Shown: piece after piece, positions 16,817-24,889 of the stretch
Layout of the letters: each line of letters opens with the position of its first letter
Numbering within the stretch: position 1 is the first letter of the stretch
Source: an uncultured Planctomycetota bacterium
Lineage (GTDB): Bacteria; Planctomycetota; UBA1135; GCA-002686595
Direction: 5' to 3'
Assembly: GCA_903928115.1 (NCBI GenBank)
Contig: CAIYPP010000040.1
Coordinates: 62,001 to 126,000 of the forward strand
DNA: 64,000 nt
The notes under the pieces: generated by a model
Database searches by the model: none
Seen by the model: the letters and a program-made list of their open reading frames with translations, nothing else
What the model was told of the DNA's origin: nothing
Program-made: the position numbers and the translations under genes

Positions 16817-18132
16817 CGAGGAGCCTGAGGCGGAGAGACGGTTTCGAAGGTGACGGCGTGGAGCGCTCGCGCACCTAGCGCAAGCTGGTGAGCGGGTAAC
16901 AGGCACACGCGCGTCGGAAGCGGACCGTCGCACCAGTGCGCGCGCACATCGGCGCCGACGGAGTGCAGCGCCGCGAGAACCTCTTCGTCACCGCAGCCGA
17001 CGGCCGCGACCGTCGCGAGGTCGCGCTCGACCGCGAAGCGGGCGCCGAAAGGCAGGAGCTCGCGCGCGAGCTCTTCGCTGGAGGCAAACACGATGCGCAG
17101 CTCCTCGTCGTGCTCGACGTGCAACGCCTCGACACCCAGCCGCGCGAGCGAGGCGAGCGCCCGTGCGCGCAGCTCGTCGCTCGCGGGGGCAAGGCGCACG
17201 AGCATCACGTTGCGGCGACAGGCGATGCCGACTGCCGCGTCCCCCGCGCTCTCGCTCGACACGAGCGTGCCCGGATCGCTCGGGGCGCGCACGCACAGCA
17301 CGCGTCCGGGAACACCGGAGCGCGCGAGCGGCTGCACCGACTCCGCGTGCAGGACTCCGGCGCCGTGGCGCGTGAGCTCGCCCGCCTCTTCGTACGAGAG
17401 GCGCCGCAACGTTCGCGCAGACGGGACCAGCTTGGGGTCCGCGGTCATCACGCCGCCGACTTCTTTCCAGAAGCACACCTCGCGCGCGCCGATCGCCTCG
17501 CCGATCAGGGTCGCCGACAAGTCCGAGCCGTTGCGGCCGAGCGTCGTGAGGCGACCGTGCGCATCGGCCGCGAGAAAGCCCGTGATGACGGGGATGCCGT
17601 CGAAACGCGCGAGGGCGCTGCGGACGCGCTCCGCGCTCTGCGCGAGCACCTTGGCGCGCCCGTGGTTCGAGTCGCTCTGCAGGCCGAGGTCGTAGGCGTC
17701 GATCGGCACGGCGCGCAGCCCGCGCGAGGTGAGATGCGCTGCCACGATGCGCGCGCTCACTCGTTCTCCGAACGAGAGCACGTGGTCGCGCTCGTGCGCC
17801 GCGAGCTGGCGACGCGAACGAATCGCGGAGAGGATCGTCGCGAGCTCCGTGAAATGCCGATTGAGCATCTCCGGGTCGAGCTCGAGCTGCGCGAGCAGGC
17901 TGCGGTGACGCACGCGAACGGGACCGAGCTCGTCGCGCCCCTCGGCCGCCGCGTGGGCGACTCGGTCGAGCGTGGAGGTGATGCCCTCGACCGCGCTCAC
18001 CACCGCGACGGGGCAGTCCGCGACCCGCTCGGCGAGGATCGCGCCCACGCGTCGCACCGCGGGGCCGTCCGTCAGCGATGCGCCGCCGAACTTGTGGACG
18101 GGGCGCGGGGCAGGGCTCGGCAGGTGCGTCAT
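16813..18132 (-). CDS. Aspartate kinase
   Basis: The 439-residue enzyme begins with the ATP-binding motif HKFGGASLTDG (residues 13-23). It carries FGERVSARIVAAHL and then the kinase loop LGRNGSDLSATLIGEAI, followed by WKEVGGVMTADPKL, matching the DVDGVYTADPR segment of aspartokinases. Two ACT-type regions follow from about residue 285 and would carry feedback control by lysine or threonine. It catalyses the first step of the aspartate pathway (Lys, Thr, Met and diaminopimelate). Compared with standard enzymes, KFGGTS is KFGGAS and DxDG is KEVGG, so some drift is present. The gene is divergent from an HMGL-family gene (68-base gap) and its stop overlaps the lipoprotein start. Confidence 0.88.
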   Translation of the reverse strand: MTHLPSPAPRPVHKFGGASLTDGPAVRRVGAILAERVADCPVAVVSAVEGITSTLDRVAHAAAEGRDELGPVRVRHRSLLAQLELDPEMLNRHFTELATILSAIRSRRQLAAHERDHVLSFGERVSARIVAAHLTSRGLRAVPIDAYDLGLQSDSNHGRAKVLAQSAERVRSALARFDGIPVITGFLAADAHGRLTTLGRNGSDLSATLIGEAIGAREVCFWKEVGGVMTADPKLVPSARTLRRLSYEEAGELTRHGAGVLHAESVQPLARSGVPGRVLCVRAPSDPGTLVSSESAGDAAVGIACRRNVMLVRLAPASDELRARALASLARLGVEALHVEHDEELRIVFASSEELARELLPFGARFAVERDLATVAAVGCGDEEVLAALHSVGADVRAHWCDGPLPTRVCLLPAHQLALGARALHAVTFETVSPPQAPR

Positions 18133-18200
18133 CGGGCGGGTTAGGAACGGAGCGGACCTGCTCTATGATAAGGCGCTCTCCACCGAGGATCGCACTCCCC

Positions 18201-19424
18201 ATGACCGCCATCGACCGCGAAGCCCTGATCTACGACTGGAACACGACCGGCGAGGCCCCGAAGAAGCCGGCGGGCGCGATCCAGTTCGACGACGAGACCC
18301 TGCGCGACGGCCTACAGAGCCCCTCGGCGCGCGATCCCGAGCTCGGCGACAAGATCGCGCTGGTGCGGATGATGGACCAGCTCGGCATCCAGACCGCCAA
18401 CGTCGGGCTCCCCGGCGCGGGCGCGCGCGCGCGCGAGCACATCACGGCGCTCGTGCGCGAGATGGCGGGGCTCAAGATCAAAGCCAACGTCGCCTGCCGC
18501 ACGGTGATCACCGACATCGCGCCCGTAGTCGACGTCGTGCAGGCCACGGGCCAGCCCGTCGAGGTGTGCGCGTTCATCGGCTCGTCGCCGATCCGCCAAT
18601 ACGCGGAGAACTGGGAGATGAGCACGATGCTCAAGCTCTCGAAGGACGCCGTCGAGTTCGCCGTGAAGAACGGTCTCGACTGCATGTTCGTGACCGAGGA
18701 CACGACGCGCGCGCACCCCGACGACGTGAAGGCGCTCTACACGACCGCGATCGAGGCGGGCGCGAAGCGCGTGTGCGTGTGCGACACCTGCGGCCACGCG
18801 ACGCCGGTCGGCACCGCCAAGCTGATCCGCTACGTGAAGAGCATCGTCGACGCCACGAACCCCAAGGTCGGCATCGACTGGCACGGCCACCGCGACCGCG
18901 GACTCGGGCTCGCCAACGCGCTCGCGGCGCTCGAAGCGGGCGCCACGCGCGTGCACGCCACCGCGCTCGGCGTCGGCGAGCGCGCGGGCAATGCCGAGAT
19001 GGACATGCTGCTCGTCAACCTGCGCCTGCTCGGCTGGATCGACAACGATCTGTCGGTGCTCGGCGACTATGTGCGCCTCGCGCACAAGGCGATCGGCGTA
19101 CCGCTGCCCTCCAACTACTCGGTGTTCGGCTCCGACGCCTTCGAGACGGGCACGGGCGTGCACGCCGCCGCGGTGATCAAGGCCTTCCGCAAGGGTGACA
19201 CGTGGCTCGCCAACCGCGTCTACTCGGGCGTTCCCGCGGACATGGTCGGCCTCGAGCAGGTGATCAAGGTCGGCCCGATGTCCGGCAAGTCCAATGTGAT
19301 TTGGTTCCTCGAGAAGCACGGCGTTGCTCCGACGGACAAGGCCGTCGATGCGGTGCTCGCGCTCGCCAAGAGCACCCCGCGGCTCCTGGAGAAGGACGAG
19401 ATCTTGGCCGCGGCCCGCGCCTGA
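18201..19424 (+). CDS. HMGL/DRE-TIM family acyl-CoA-condensing or lyase enzyme
   Basis: The 407-residue protein is a DRE-TIM metallolyase. It has FDDETLRDGLQSPS (the D-x-x-L-R-D-G signature), a mid segment VCVCDTCGHATPVG, the metal-binding WHGHRDRGLGLANALAAL, and HATALGVGERAGNAEMD. This set is shared by 2-isopropylmalate, homocitrate and citramalate synthases. The residue after RDG is Leu rather than the usual Glu/Val-Gln start, and the C-terminal LeuA regulatory domain is absent, so the exact reaction cannot be given. It starts at ATG 18201. Only 10 bases separate it from the UGA-containing zinc-ribbon gene, so the two are very likely co-transcribed. The neighbouring divergent gene is aspartokinase, which hints at amino-acid synthesis. 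Confidence 0.82.
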   Translation: MTAIDREALIYDWNTTGEAPKKPAGAIQFDDETLRDGLQSPSARDPELGDKIALVRMMDQLGIQTANVGLPGAGARAREHITALVREMAGLKIKANVACRTVITDIAPVVDVVQATGQPVEVCAFIGSSPIRQYAENWEMSTMLKLSKDAVEFAVKNGLDCMFVTEDTTRAHPDDVKALYTTAIEAGAKRVCVCDTCGHATPVGTAKLIRYVKSIVDATNPKVGIDWHGHRDRGLGLANALAALEAGATRVHATALGVGERAGNAEMDMLLVNLRLLGWIDNDLSVLGDYVRLAHKAIGVPLPSNYSVFGSDAFETGTGVHAAAVIKAFRKGDTWLANRVYSGVPADMVGLEQVIKVGPMSGKSNVIWFLEKHGVAPTDKAVDAVLALAKSTPRLLEKDEILAAARA

Positions 19425-19434
19425 GGTTCACGCC

Positions 19435-19785
19435 ATGCAGTCTCCCGCTGGAACCACCGTCGTCGCGCAAGGCGACATGGCTTTTCTCCGCGATGTGAAG
19501 GCGTATCTCGAGGAGCGCGGCGTCGTGTCGCAGCTCGTGTCGCCGCCGGGCGGCTGCGGCACTGGCTGAGGGACCAAGCTCTCGCTCGCGGTCGCGAGCC
19601 ATGATGCACCCCGAGCCGCCGTGCTCGTGAAGCGCCAGTGGGGGTCGGAGCTCGATCCCGAGGCGCTCGCCCGCGCGAATCGCGCCGTCGACCTCGATGC
19701 CGAGGAGGCCGATTGCCCGGCCTGCGGCGCGAAGTTCAAGCCGCCGGTGCGGCGCTGCCCCGACTGCGGGCTGCGCTTTGGCTAG
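19435..19785 (+). CDS. Candidate selenoprotein: small protein with one in-frame UGA and a C-terminal zinc ribbon
   Basis: The frame runs from ATG 19435 to TAG 19783-19785 with a single TGA at 19567-19569 (codon 45). Read as selenocysteine, the 116-residue product has an N-terminal half like DUF2007-type proteins (FLRDVKAYLEERGVVSQLV), then GGCGTG-Sec-GTKLSLAVA, giving a C-x3-U pair. It ends in a zinc ribbon CPACG...RCPDCGLRFG. A perfect hairpin follows the UGA at the right distance for a bacterial SECIS. The frame after the UGA keeps protein-like sequence and stops exactly where the convergent gene stops (shared CTAG). GAGG lies 8 bases before the ATG. If UGA is a plain stop, the product is a 44-residue stub. 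The alternative is a pseudogene with one nonsense change. The molecular role is unknown; a redox function is likely if Sec is inserted. Confidence 0.72.
19584..19599 (+). promoter_or_regulatory. Bacterial SECIS-like stem-loop after the in-frame UGA
   Basis: A perfect 6-base-pair stem, GCTCGC (19584-19589) with GCGAGC (19594-19599), closes a GGTC loop. The loop begins 21 bases after the last base of the UGA (19569). Bacterial SECIS elements need a short stem within about 16-37 bases of the UGA and a G at the start of the apical loop; the E. coli fdhF loop also contains GGUC. The element lies inside the coding frame, as bacterial SECIS elements do. Confidence 0.68.
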
Positions 19786-20783
19786 ACGCTGAGCTGCAGC
19801 GAGAGCGCGACGAAGGGCGTGGTGTCGGCCTCGACCTCGCTGACCTTGCCGCCATCCTGATCGAGCGTCGAGAGCTCGCGCCACAGGTTGAGACCCCCGT
19901 AGAGGTCGACCTTGAAGCCGCTCGCCGAGCGTCGCGTGATGCCCGCGCCCGCGCGAATCTCCTCGTCGCGGAACACGCCCGAGGCGAGGGGGTTGTCGTC
20001 GTTCAGGCGGAACTGGCGCAGCTGGTACTCCGCGCGGGCGAAGAGGCTCCACGTGGGATCGAGCGCATAGCGAGCCTCGATGCTCGTGCCCTTGGCCTCC
20101 AAGGTCAGCTCGTCGTTCGGACGCCACTTGAGGCCGAGGAACGGCCAGATCCACGGGTCGTCTTCGAGGCGCGAGAGCATCGCGAGACCGACGTCGACTT
20201 CGAGATGCTCGTTCGCGACGTAGTGGACGCCGCCGACGCCGCCCGCGACCAGCGAATCGCGGACGTGGGCCTCGTCTTCGCCGCCGAGCGTGAACTCGAA
20301 GCCGCCGAACCAGCCCATGCCGACCTGCTGCGGCGTGCGAAGGATGCCCGAGAAGGACGCGCGATAGAGGTCGTTGAACGGATTCGCGGCGCCGGGGACG
20401 AGGTCCGGCGTGCCGCCGAAGTTGTAGAAGTAGGCCTCGGTCGAGATCGAGACCGCCGCGAGGCGCTCCTCGGCGAGCTCGGTGCCAAAGAGCACTTGCC
20501 AGCCGCCGCGTTGGCTGGAGAAGTCGCCGCCGCCTTCGAGGCCGGCAGAGCCCGACGCATCGGCGTAGCCGCGGGCTTCCAAGAAGGAGTGAGGCTTGGG
20601 GGCAGCCGCCGCCTCTTCGAGACTGTCCATGTAGCTCGCGAGCGACGGGACCGGACGGGGTGCGCCGGACCACTCCATGGCGTCAGGAATCGAGGGGAGA
20701 GGGCGGAAGGCGTTCTGGGCCGACGAGAGACCCGCGAGAGCGAGGCCCGCGAGCAGGGTGGCGCAAAGACGGCGCTGGGACAT
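19782..20783 (-). CDS. Exported protein, probable outer-membrane beta-barrel, function unknown
   Basis: The 333-residue protein begins MSQRRLCATLLAGLALAGLSS, a clean signal peptide with a likely cut before QNAFRP. After a ~60-residue linker, the mature part alternates polar and aromatic or hydrophobic residues in strands of 8-12 (GWQVLFGTELAEERLAAVS, GMGWFGGFEFTLGG, KVDLYGGLNLWREL) separated by acidic turns. It ends in SLQLSV, the pattern of small outer-membrane barrels such as DUF6268-type proteins. I chose ATG 20783 rather than an in-frame GTG/ATG further upstream because it puts the signal peptide at the N-terminus. It is convergent with the UGA-containing gene and both stops share the bases CTAG. 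Confidence 0.68.
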   Translation of the reverse strand: MSQRRLCATLLAGLALAGLSSAQNAFRPLPSIPDAMEWSGAPRPVPSLASYMDSLEEAAAAPKPHSFLEARGYADASGSAGLEGGGDFSSQRGGWQVLFGTELAEERLAAVSISTEAYFYNFGGTPDLVPGAANPFNDLYRASFSGILRTPQQVGMGWFGGFEFTLGGEDEAHVRDSLVAGGVGGVHYVANEHLEVDVGLAMLSRLEDDPWIWPFLGLKWRPNDELTLEAKGTSIEARYALDPTWSLFARAEYQLRQFRLNDDNPLASGVFRDEEIRAGAGITRRSASGFKVDLYGGLNLWRELSTLDQDGGKVSEVEADTTPFVALSLQLSV

Positions 20784-20952
20784 GGTCGGTGCGGTGGGTT
20801 CCGGCGGGCGCACGCTCGGGGGCGGAAGTGCCCGAGCCGTCGACTCGCCTTCGAACCCTACCCCGCGTCCGCAGAGGAGGCGGACCGACCGTGAAATCGG
20901 GGACCGAACCCCGTCTCAGGGACGAAATGCTTTCCGAAGCCAGCGCCCAGAG

Positions 20953-21180
20953 CTAGCTGCCGGAGGCGCGACCGGGGAGCGCTGAAGGGCTCGGCGGTGT
21001 GATGGCCCGCGCGTTGTAGTGCACGCAAGTCGGGCACTTGTGGAAGTGCTCCCGCTGGCGGCGCTGGCACTCGGAGACGTGGATCGTCGCCGCCATGAGC
21101 GCGAGGAGACCGTCCGCCCGGGTGGGGCAGATGCGCTTGTGGGGATCGGCCGGCGAGCCGTGGGACTGCTCGTCACTCAT
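20953..21180 (-). CDS. Small Cys/His-rich protein of unknown function
   Basis: This 75-residue protein has the segment HVSECQRRQREHFHKCPTCVHYN, in which a Cys, two His and a C-x2-C pair could bind one zinc ion, and another Cys (KRICPT) upstream. The rest is hydrophilic, and the tail is Pro/Ser/Gly-rich. There is no signal peptide. It lies 46 bases downstream of the sugar-isomerase-like gene at the end of the leftward gene run, so it may be the last cistron. The existence of the gene rests on the Cys/His pattern and position; no family is recognised. Confidence 0.5.
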   Translation of the reverse strand: MSDEQSHGSPADPHKRICPTRADGLLALMAATIHVSECQRRQREHFHKCPTCVHYNARAITPPSPSALPGRASGS

Positions 21181-21226
21181 TGCGCCGCCATTGTGCAGCC
21201 TCTCGGCATTCGGCCGCAAGGTCGCA

Positions 21227-22099
21227 CTAGGCCGAAGCGCCCAGCGCAGCCCGAACGCGCCGCAGAGCCTCTTGGGCAGCCCATGCCCCTCGGTGGCTGT
21301 CGCGGGATAGCTCGACCGCAGCCATTCCGTCGTAAGATGTTTCCATTAGAGCATTTAGAGCTTCGGGCAAGTTCAGCACGCCCTGGCCGAACATGAGGTG
21401 TTCGTGGCGCCCCTCGGCGATGTCGTCGAGGTGCACGTGGGCGAGCCTCGACCGCAGCGAGCGGAGCTGCTCCCCGACGGGCAGATCGCCCGTGACGAGA
21501 CAATGCCCAACGTCGAGGGTCAGCCCCAGATCCTCGCCGTCGCCGCCGAGCCTGCGGCAGAGCTCGAGGTAGCCCGCTGGGCGCTCGAGGAACATCCCCG
21601 GCTCGGGCTCGAAGGAGACGGTGACCCCGCGCTTTCGACCGTGGTCGAGGACGCGACGGACCCCGTCGCACAGTCGCTGCCAGAGCTCGTCGGGGGCGGC
21701 CACCCCGTCGCGCCGATCCCCCACGCTCCCGCACGGCGCAGCGCCCGACCAGATCGAGACGAGTCCGGCGTCGAGCTCAGCGGCGAGATCGATGCAGCGC
21801 TCCAGCATCCGCACCCGGCGGTCGCGGTCCTCCGAGGCGCCCTCGAGGAGGGTCGGCCAGTGCTTGCGACGCGGGTCGAGCACGAAGCGGGCGCCGGTCT
21901 CGATGGCGAGCTCCAGCCCGAGGTCCTCGCTCCAGCGCCGGACGTCCTCGACGAGCCGGGGGTCGGGCTCCAAGGGGTCGAGCTGGCCGACGTCGGGGGT
22001 GATCGCGACGCCCTCGTAGCCGAGATCCGCGAGCATCCGCAGAGCATCGAGAAGGCGGTGGTGGGCGAGCCCGTTGGTGTTGTAGGCGAGGCGGAACAC
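21227..22099 (-). CDS. Sugar phosphate isomerase/epimerase-like TIM barrel (AP endonuclease family 2 fold)
   Basis: The 290-residue protein starts MFRLAYNTNGLAHH and shows the fold's usual metal-binding points: a Glu in ELAIETGAR, VSFEPEPGMF with the Glu after strand 5, LTLDVGHCLVTGD, HVHLDDIAEGRHEHLMFGQG, and AVELSRDSH at the last strand. This is the xylose-isomerase-like pattern with divalent metal. Members interconvert or cleave sugars and related polyols, or repair abasic DNA. The H-x-D-D and GQG-like loop favours the isomerase/epimerase side. The substrate is unknown. It is cytoplasmic. It follows the SDR gene after 15 bases, so the two enzymes may act in one pathway. Confidence 0.8.
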   Translation of the reverse strand: MFRLAYNTNGLAHHRLLDALRMLADLGYEGVAITPDVGQLDPLEPDPRLVEDVRRWSEDLGLELAIETGARFVLDPRRKHWPTLLEGASEDRDRRVRMLERCIDLAAELDAGLVSIWSGAAPCGSVGDRRDGVAAPDELWQRLCDGVRRVLDHGRKRGVTVSFEPEPGMFLERPAGYLELCRRLGGDGEDLGLTLDVGHCLVTGDLPVGEQLRSLRSRLAHVHLDDIAEGRHEHLMFGQGVLNLPEALNALMETSYDGMAAVELSRDSHRGAWAAQEALRRVRAALGASA

Positions 22100-22114
22100 G
22101 GCGCTCGGACGAGT

Positions 22115-22927
22115 CTAGCGCTCCGGCGTCCGCCAGCCGCCGCCCATGCGCCGGACGAGCAGCCGGTCCGAGAGGCGAGGAGCGATCAGGCCGACGAGCG
22201 AGAGGGCGCGCCACTTCCACGACATCCAGCGCTCGGGCTGTGGGCGGCGATCGAGGGCGAGGATCTTGGCCGCGACGCGCTCGGGCGACTCCGCGCCGGA
22301 CACGTCGGGGCCCGGCAGACCGCTCGGGTTGGGCTGGGTCGCGAAGAACGGCGTCCGCGTCAGCCCGACGTCGAGCAGGGAGACCGCGACCGACTCGCTC
22401 GCCCACTCGATCCGCAGGCCCTCGCCGATCGAGTTGAGCGCCGCCTTGCTCGCCGCGTAGGCCACCTGACCGGGGATCCCGCGGCGCGCGACGATCGAAG
22501 AGACGAGCACCATCACCGGCCGCTCGCCGCGGCGAAGGAGCGGCAAGCTCTCGCGGGCAAGGTCGAGCACCGCGACGACGTTGGTCTCCACGAGCGAGCG
22601 CAGCACGTCCGACCGCGACTCTTCCACGCGCGCGAGGTAGCCATGGCCGGCGTTCTGCACGAGCAGGTCGAGCGCACCGAAGCGCTCCCCCACGACCGCA
22701 GCCGCCCGGATGAGTGCGGCGGAGTCGCGCAAGTCACATGGAACGCACACGTGTCGCTCGGGATGTGCGAGAGACGCGCGCACGCGCTCCAGCTCGCTCT
22801 CGCGACGCGCGAGCAGCGCGACTCGATAGCCCTCCTGCGCGAGAAGCCCCGCCGTGGCTTCGCCGATGCCCGACGACGCGCCTGTGACGAGCGCTCGACG
22901 TTGCGACGGAGCCTGCGCAGGAACCAC
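22115..22927 (-). CDS. Short-chain dehydrogenase/reductase
   Basis: A 270-residue classical SDR. It has the cofactor motif TGASSGIGEATAG near residue 16, then VQNAGHG (the NAG element), and the catalytic Ser in VSSIVARRG followed by YAASK (Tyr and Lys). Basic residues after the second strand (LLARRESEL) suggest NADP(H). The C-terminal ~40 residues are basic and hydrophobic (WKWRALSLVGLIAPRLSDRLL) and may lie on the membrane, as in short-chain reductases acting on lipids. The GTG start at 22927 was chosen for a normal-length N-terminus. It belongs to a tight leftward series; the substrate is unknown. Confidence 0.87.
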   Translation of the reverse strand: MVPAQAPSQRRALVTGASSGIGEATAGLLAQEGYRVALLARRESELERVRASLAHPERHVCVPCDLRDSAALIRAAAVVGERFGALDLLVQNAGHGYLARVEESRSDVLRSLVETNVVAVLDLARESLPLLRRGERPVMVLVSSIVARRGIPGQVAYAASKAALNSIGEGLRIEWASESVAVSLLDVGLTRTPFFATQPNPSGLPGPDVSGAESPERVAAKILALDRRPQPERWMSWKWRALSLVGLIAPRLSDRLLVRRMGGGWRTPER

Positions 22928-22931
22928 GGGC

Positions 22932-23501
22932 TCAGCGCGCGATGGACTTGTGCAGCCAGCGCACCTTGTCCATCCACTCGGTGCGCGTCTTCACGATGCG
23001 CCGCACGCTCGGGTTCGCGTCGCCGTACTTCTCGAACAGCTCCTCTTCCCAGACGGCCGTCATGTCGAACGCATCGTTGAGCTTCGTGCGTGCCGCAGCG
23101 CCCTTCTGGTTGAGCAGCGCGGTGTTGCCCTGCGTCTTGGCCGCGACGGCCTCGTCGTAGAGCTTCGCGCCCTCGTTCGCGATCGCGATCGCCTTCAGCC
23201 AATTCGCGTCCGCTTCCAGACCCTCCGGCGCTTCCGCGATGAACGTGCGCCCGCCGCTCGAGCCCGCCTTCTTCGAGGGCGGCTGCTCCGCCGGAAGATC
23301 GTCGAAGGGCTTGGGCTTGTTCGAAGCGACGGGAGCCGGCGCTTCTTTCGCCTTCTTGTCCGTGCCGGTCGCCACTGCGATCGCACCGCCGACCAAGATC
23401 ACGATCACCACCGCGAGCGGGATCAGCGGGCTCATGCCGCGCTTGGGGGCCGCGCGGCGACCGCGCTCGGATTCTTGCTGCTTGTCTGCGGGGCGTGCCA
23501 T
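22932..23501 (-). CDS. Single-pass membrane protein of unknown function
   Basis: The 189-residue protein has a basic cytoplasmic N-terminus of about 25 residues rich in Lys, Arg and Gln, then one membrane helix (PLIPLAVVIVILVGGAIAVAT, about 25-45). A Lys/Pro/Ala-rich linker leads to a helical, charged C-terminal half of about 110 residues (NWLKAIAIANEGAKLYDEAV and DAFDMTAVWEEELFEKYGD). No known domain is recognised; the C-terminal part resembles a single TPR-like helical unit. It lies 4 bases from the SDR gene and 53 bases from rsmB. An N-in topology would put the C-terminal part in the periplasm. Confidence 0.7.
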   Translation of the reverse strand: MARPADKQQESERGRRAAPKRGMSPLIPLAVVIVILVGGAIAVATGTDKKAKEAPAPVASNKPKPFDDLPAEQPPSKKAGSSGGRTFIAEAPEGLEADANWLKAIAIANEGAKLYDEAVAAKTQGNTALLNQKGAAARTKLNDAFDMTAVWEEELFEKYGDANPSVRRIVKTRTEWMDKVRWLHKSIAR

Positions 23502-23554
23502 GGCGTCGGAGTCTCCGTGGTGAGAGGCCGACGATGATAGCCGAGCGCTCGGAA

Positions 23555-24889
23555 TCAGCCGCGCAGGAGTCGCGCGAAGTAGCCGCCGTCGATGGGACCC
23601 GCTCCACGCTCTTGCGTCGTCTCCACGTCAGGCGTGCTCTCGTGGTCCGCGTCCAGCCTCCAGCCGGCATGGCGTGAGAGGAACGCGTCCACCGCGCGGC
23701 GGTTTTCCTCGGGCTCGATCGAGCACGTCGACCACACCAAGCGGCCGCCGGGGCGGACGAGCTCTGCCGCGCGATCGATCAGCCGCTGCTGAACGTCCGC
23801 GAGGTCGGCGCGGCTTGCGGGGCCGAAGCGCCAGCGCGCTTCAGGGCGCTGTGCAAGCACGCCAGTGTTGCTGCACGGAGCGTCGACGAGCACCCCATCG
23901 AACGTGCGCGCGCCGAGCGCTGCTCCGGACTCGGTCGCGAGAACTTCGACGTTCGCAGCGAGGCCGAGCCGCTGCAACGTCGAGTTCACACGCTCCAAGC
24001 GAGTCGCGTTGGAGTCGCACGCGACCACACGTGCGCCGCTCGCGGCGAGCACGGCGGTCTTGCCTCCGGGCGCAGCGCACAGATCGAGCAACTCGTCACC
24101 TTCGCGCGGGTTCATCGCCTCGGCGGCGCGCAGCGCGCTCTCGCCTTGGATCGTGATGCGGCCCTCCGTGAACGCCGCGCTCGACGTCACGCTCTCCGCC
24201 GCGCTCGACGCTGCGAGCAGGATCCGATCGTGAGCGCCCGCGCGGCTCGTCACGCCGAGACCCTCGAGCTCCGCTGCGATCGCGGAACGTTCACCGCGCA
24301 CGACACGGATCGAGAGCGGAGCCTCGTCGAGCGCGAGCTGCGCAAGCGCGTGAGCCTTCGCCTCGCCGTGTCGCGCGATCCAGCGCTTGAGGATCGGCGC
24401 AGGCATCGAGAGCGCATCCTCCGCCCACAACAGCGGATGTTCCGCGGGATCGCGGAAGACCGGCTCGCGGAAAGCGAGGTTGCGACCGACGAGATCGCGG
24501 CGCGGATCGCCGCTGCGCGTGTTCTCCAACCGCTCGTACAAGCTGCGCAGAAACTCGCGTGCGATACGGACCTTCGAAGGGCCGAGCGTGCGGCGAACGG
24601 CCTCGGAGCACTCCGAGATCACCGCGTGCGGCGGGATGCGGTCGAGAAACAGCGCTTGCGCGAGTGCCACATGCAGGTGCGTGAGCATCTCGGCGTTCTT
24701 GAGCGCGGGCGCGATCGCGTGGATCACGGCGCGGATGGTCGCGCGGCGGCGCACCTCGGTGCCGATGATGCGACGGAGCAGGCCGCGGTCGCGCGGATCG
24801 ACCTCGCGCGAGTCGCACATGCGATCGACGTCGCGCAGCAGCGTGGTCGAGCCCGAGCGCAGGAGCGTGAATGCGGCGAGGCGAGTCAT
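23555..24889 (-). CDS. rsmB: 16S rRNA (cytosine-C5)-methyltransferase RsmB-like
   Basis: The 444-residue enzyme has a NusB-like helical N-terminal domain (about 1-140) and a C-terminal class I methyltransferase. The SAM motif is LLDLCAAPGGKT, followed by VDAPCSNTGVLAQRPEARW (first catalytic Cys) and VWSTCSIEPEEN (second Cys). This two-cysteine arrangement and the NusB domain define RsmB, which makes m5C967 in 16S rRNA (E. coli numbering). It overlaps fmt by 4 bases, the classic fmt-rsmB pair. Its C-terminus ends in GGYFARLLRG, matching the GFFxAxL end of the family. Confidence 0.92.
   Translation of the reverse strand: MTRLAAFTLLRSGSTTLLRDVDRMCDSREVDPRDRGLLRRIIGTEVRRRATIRAVIHAIAPALKNAEMLTHLHVALAQALFLDRIPPHAVISECSEAVRRTLGPSKVRIAREFLRSLYERLENTRSGDPRRDLVGRNLAFREPVFRDPAEHPLLWAEDALSMPAPILKRWIARHGEAKAHALAQLALDEAPLSIRVVRGERSAIAAELEGLGVTSRAGAHDRILLAASSAAESVTSSAAFTEGRITIQGESALRAAEAMNPREGDELLDLCAAPGGKTAVLAASGARVVACDSNATRLERVNSTLQRLGLAANVEVLATESGAALGARTFDGVLVDAPCSNTGVLAQRPEARWRFGPASRADLADVQQRLIDRAAELVRPGGRLVWSTCSIEPEENRRAVDAFLSRHAGWRLDADHESTPDVETTQERGAGPIDGGYFARLLRG

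Noticed and set aside
19435-19569. A free-standing 44-residue protein ending at the UGA
   Set aside because: It would end in the middle of a Gly/Cys motif and leave the zinc ribbon orphaned; read-through explains the sequence better.
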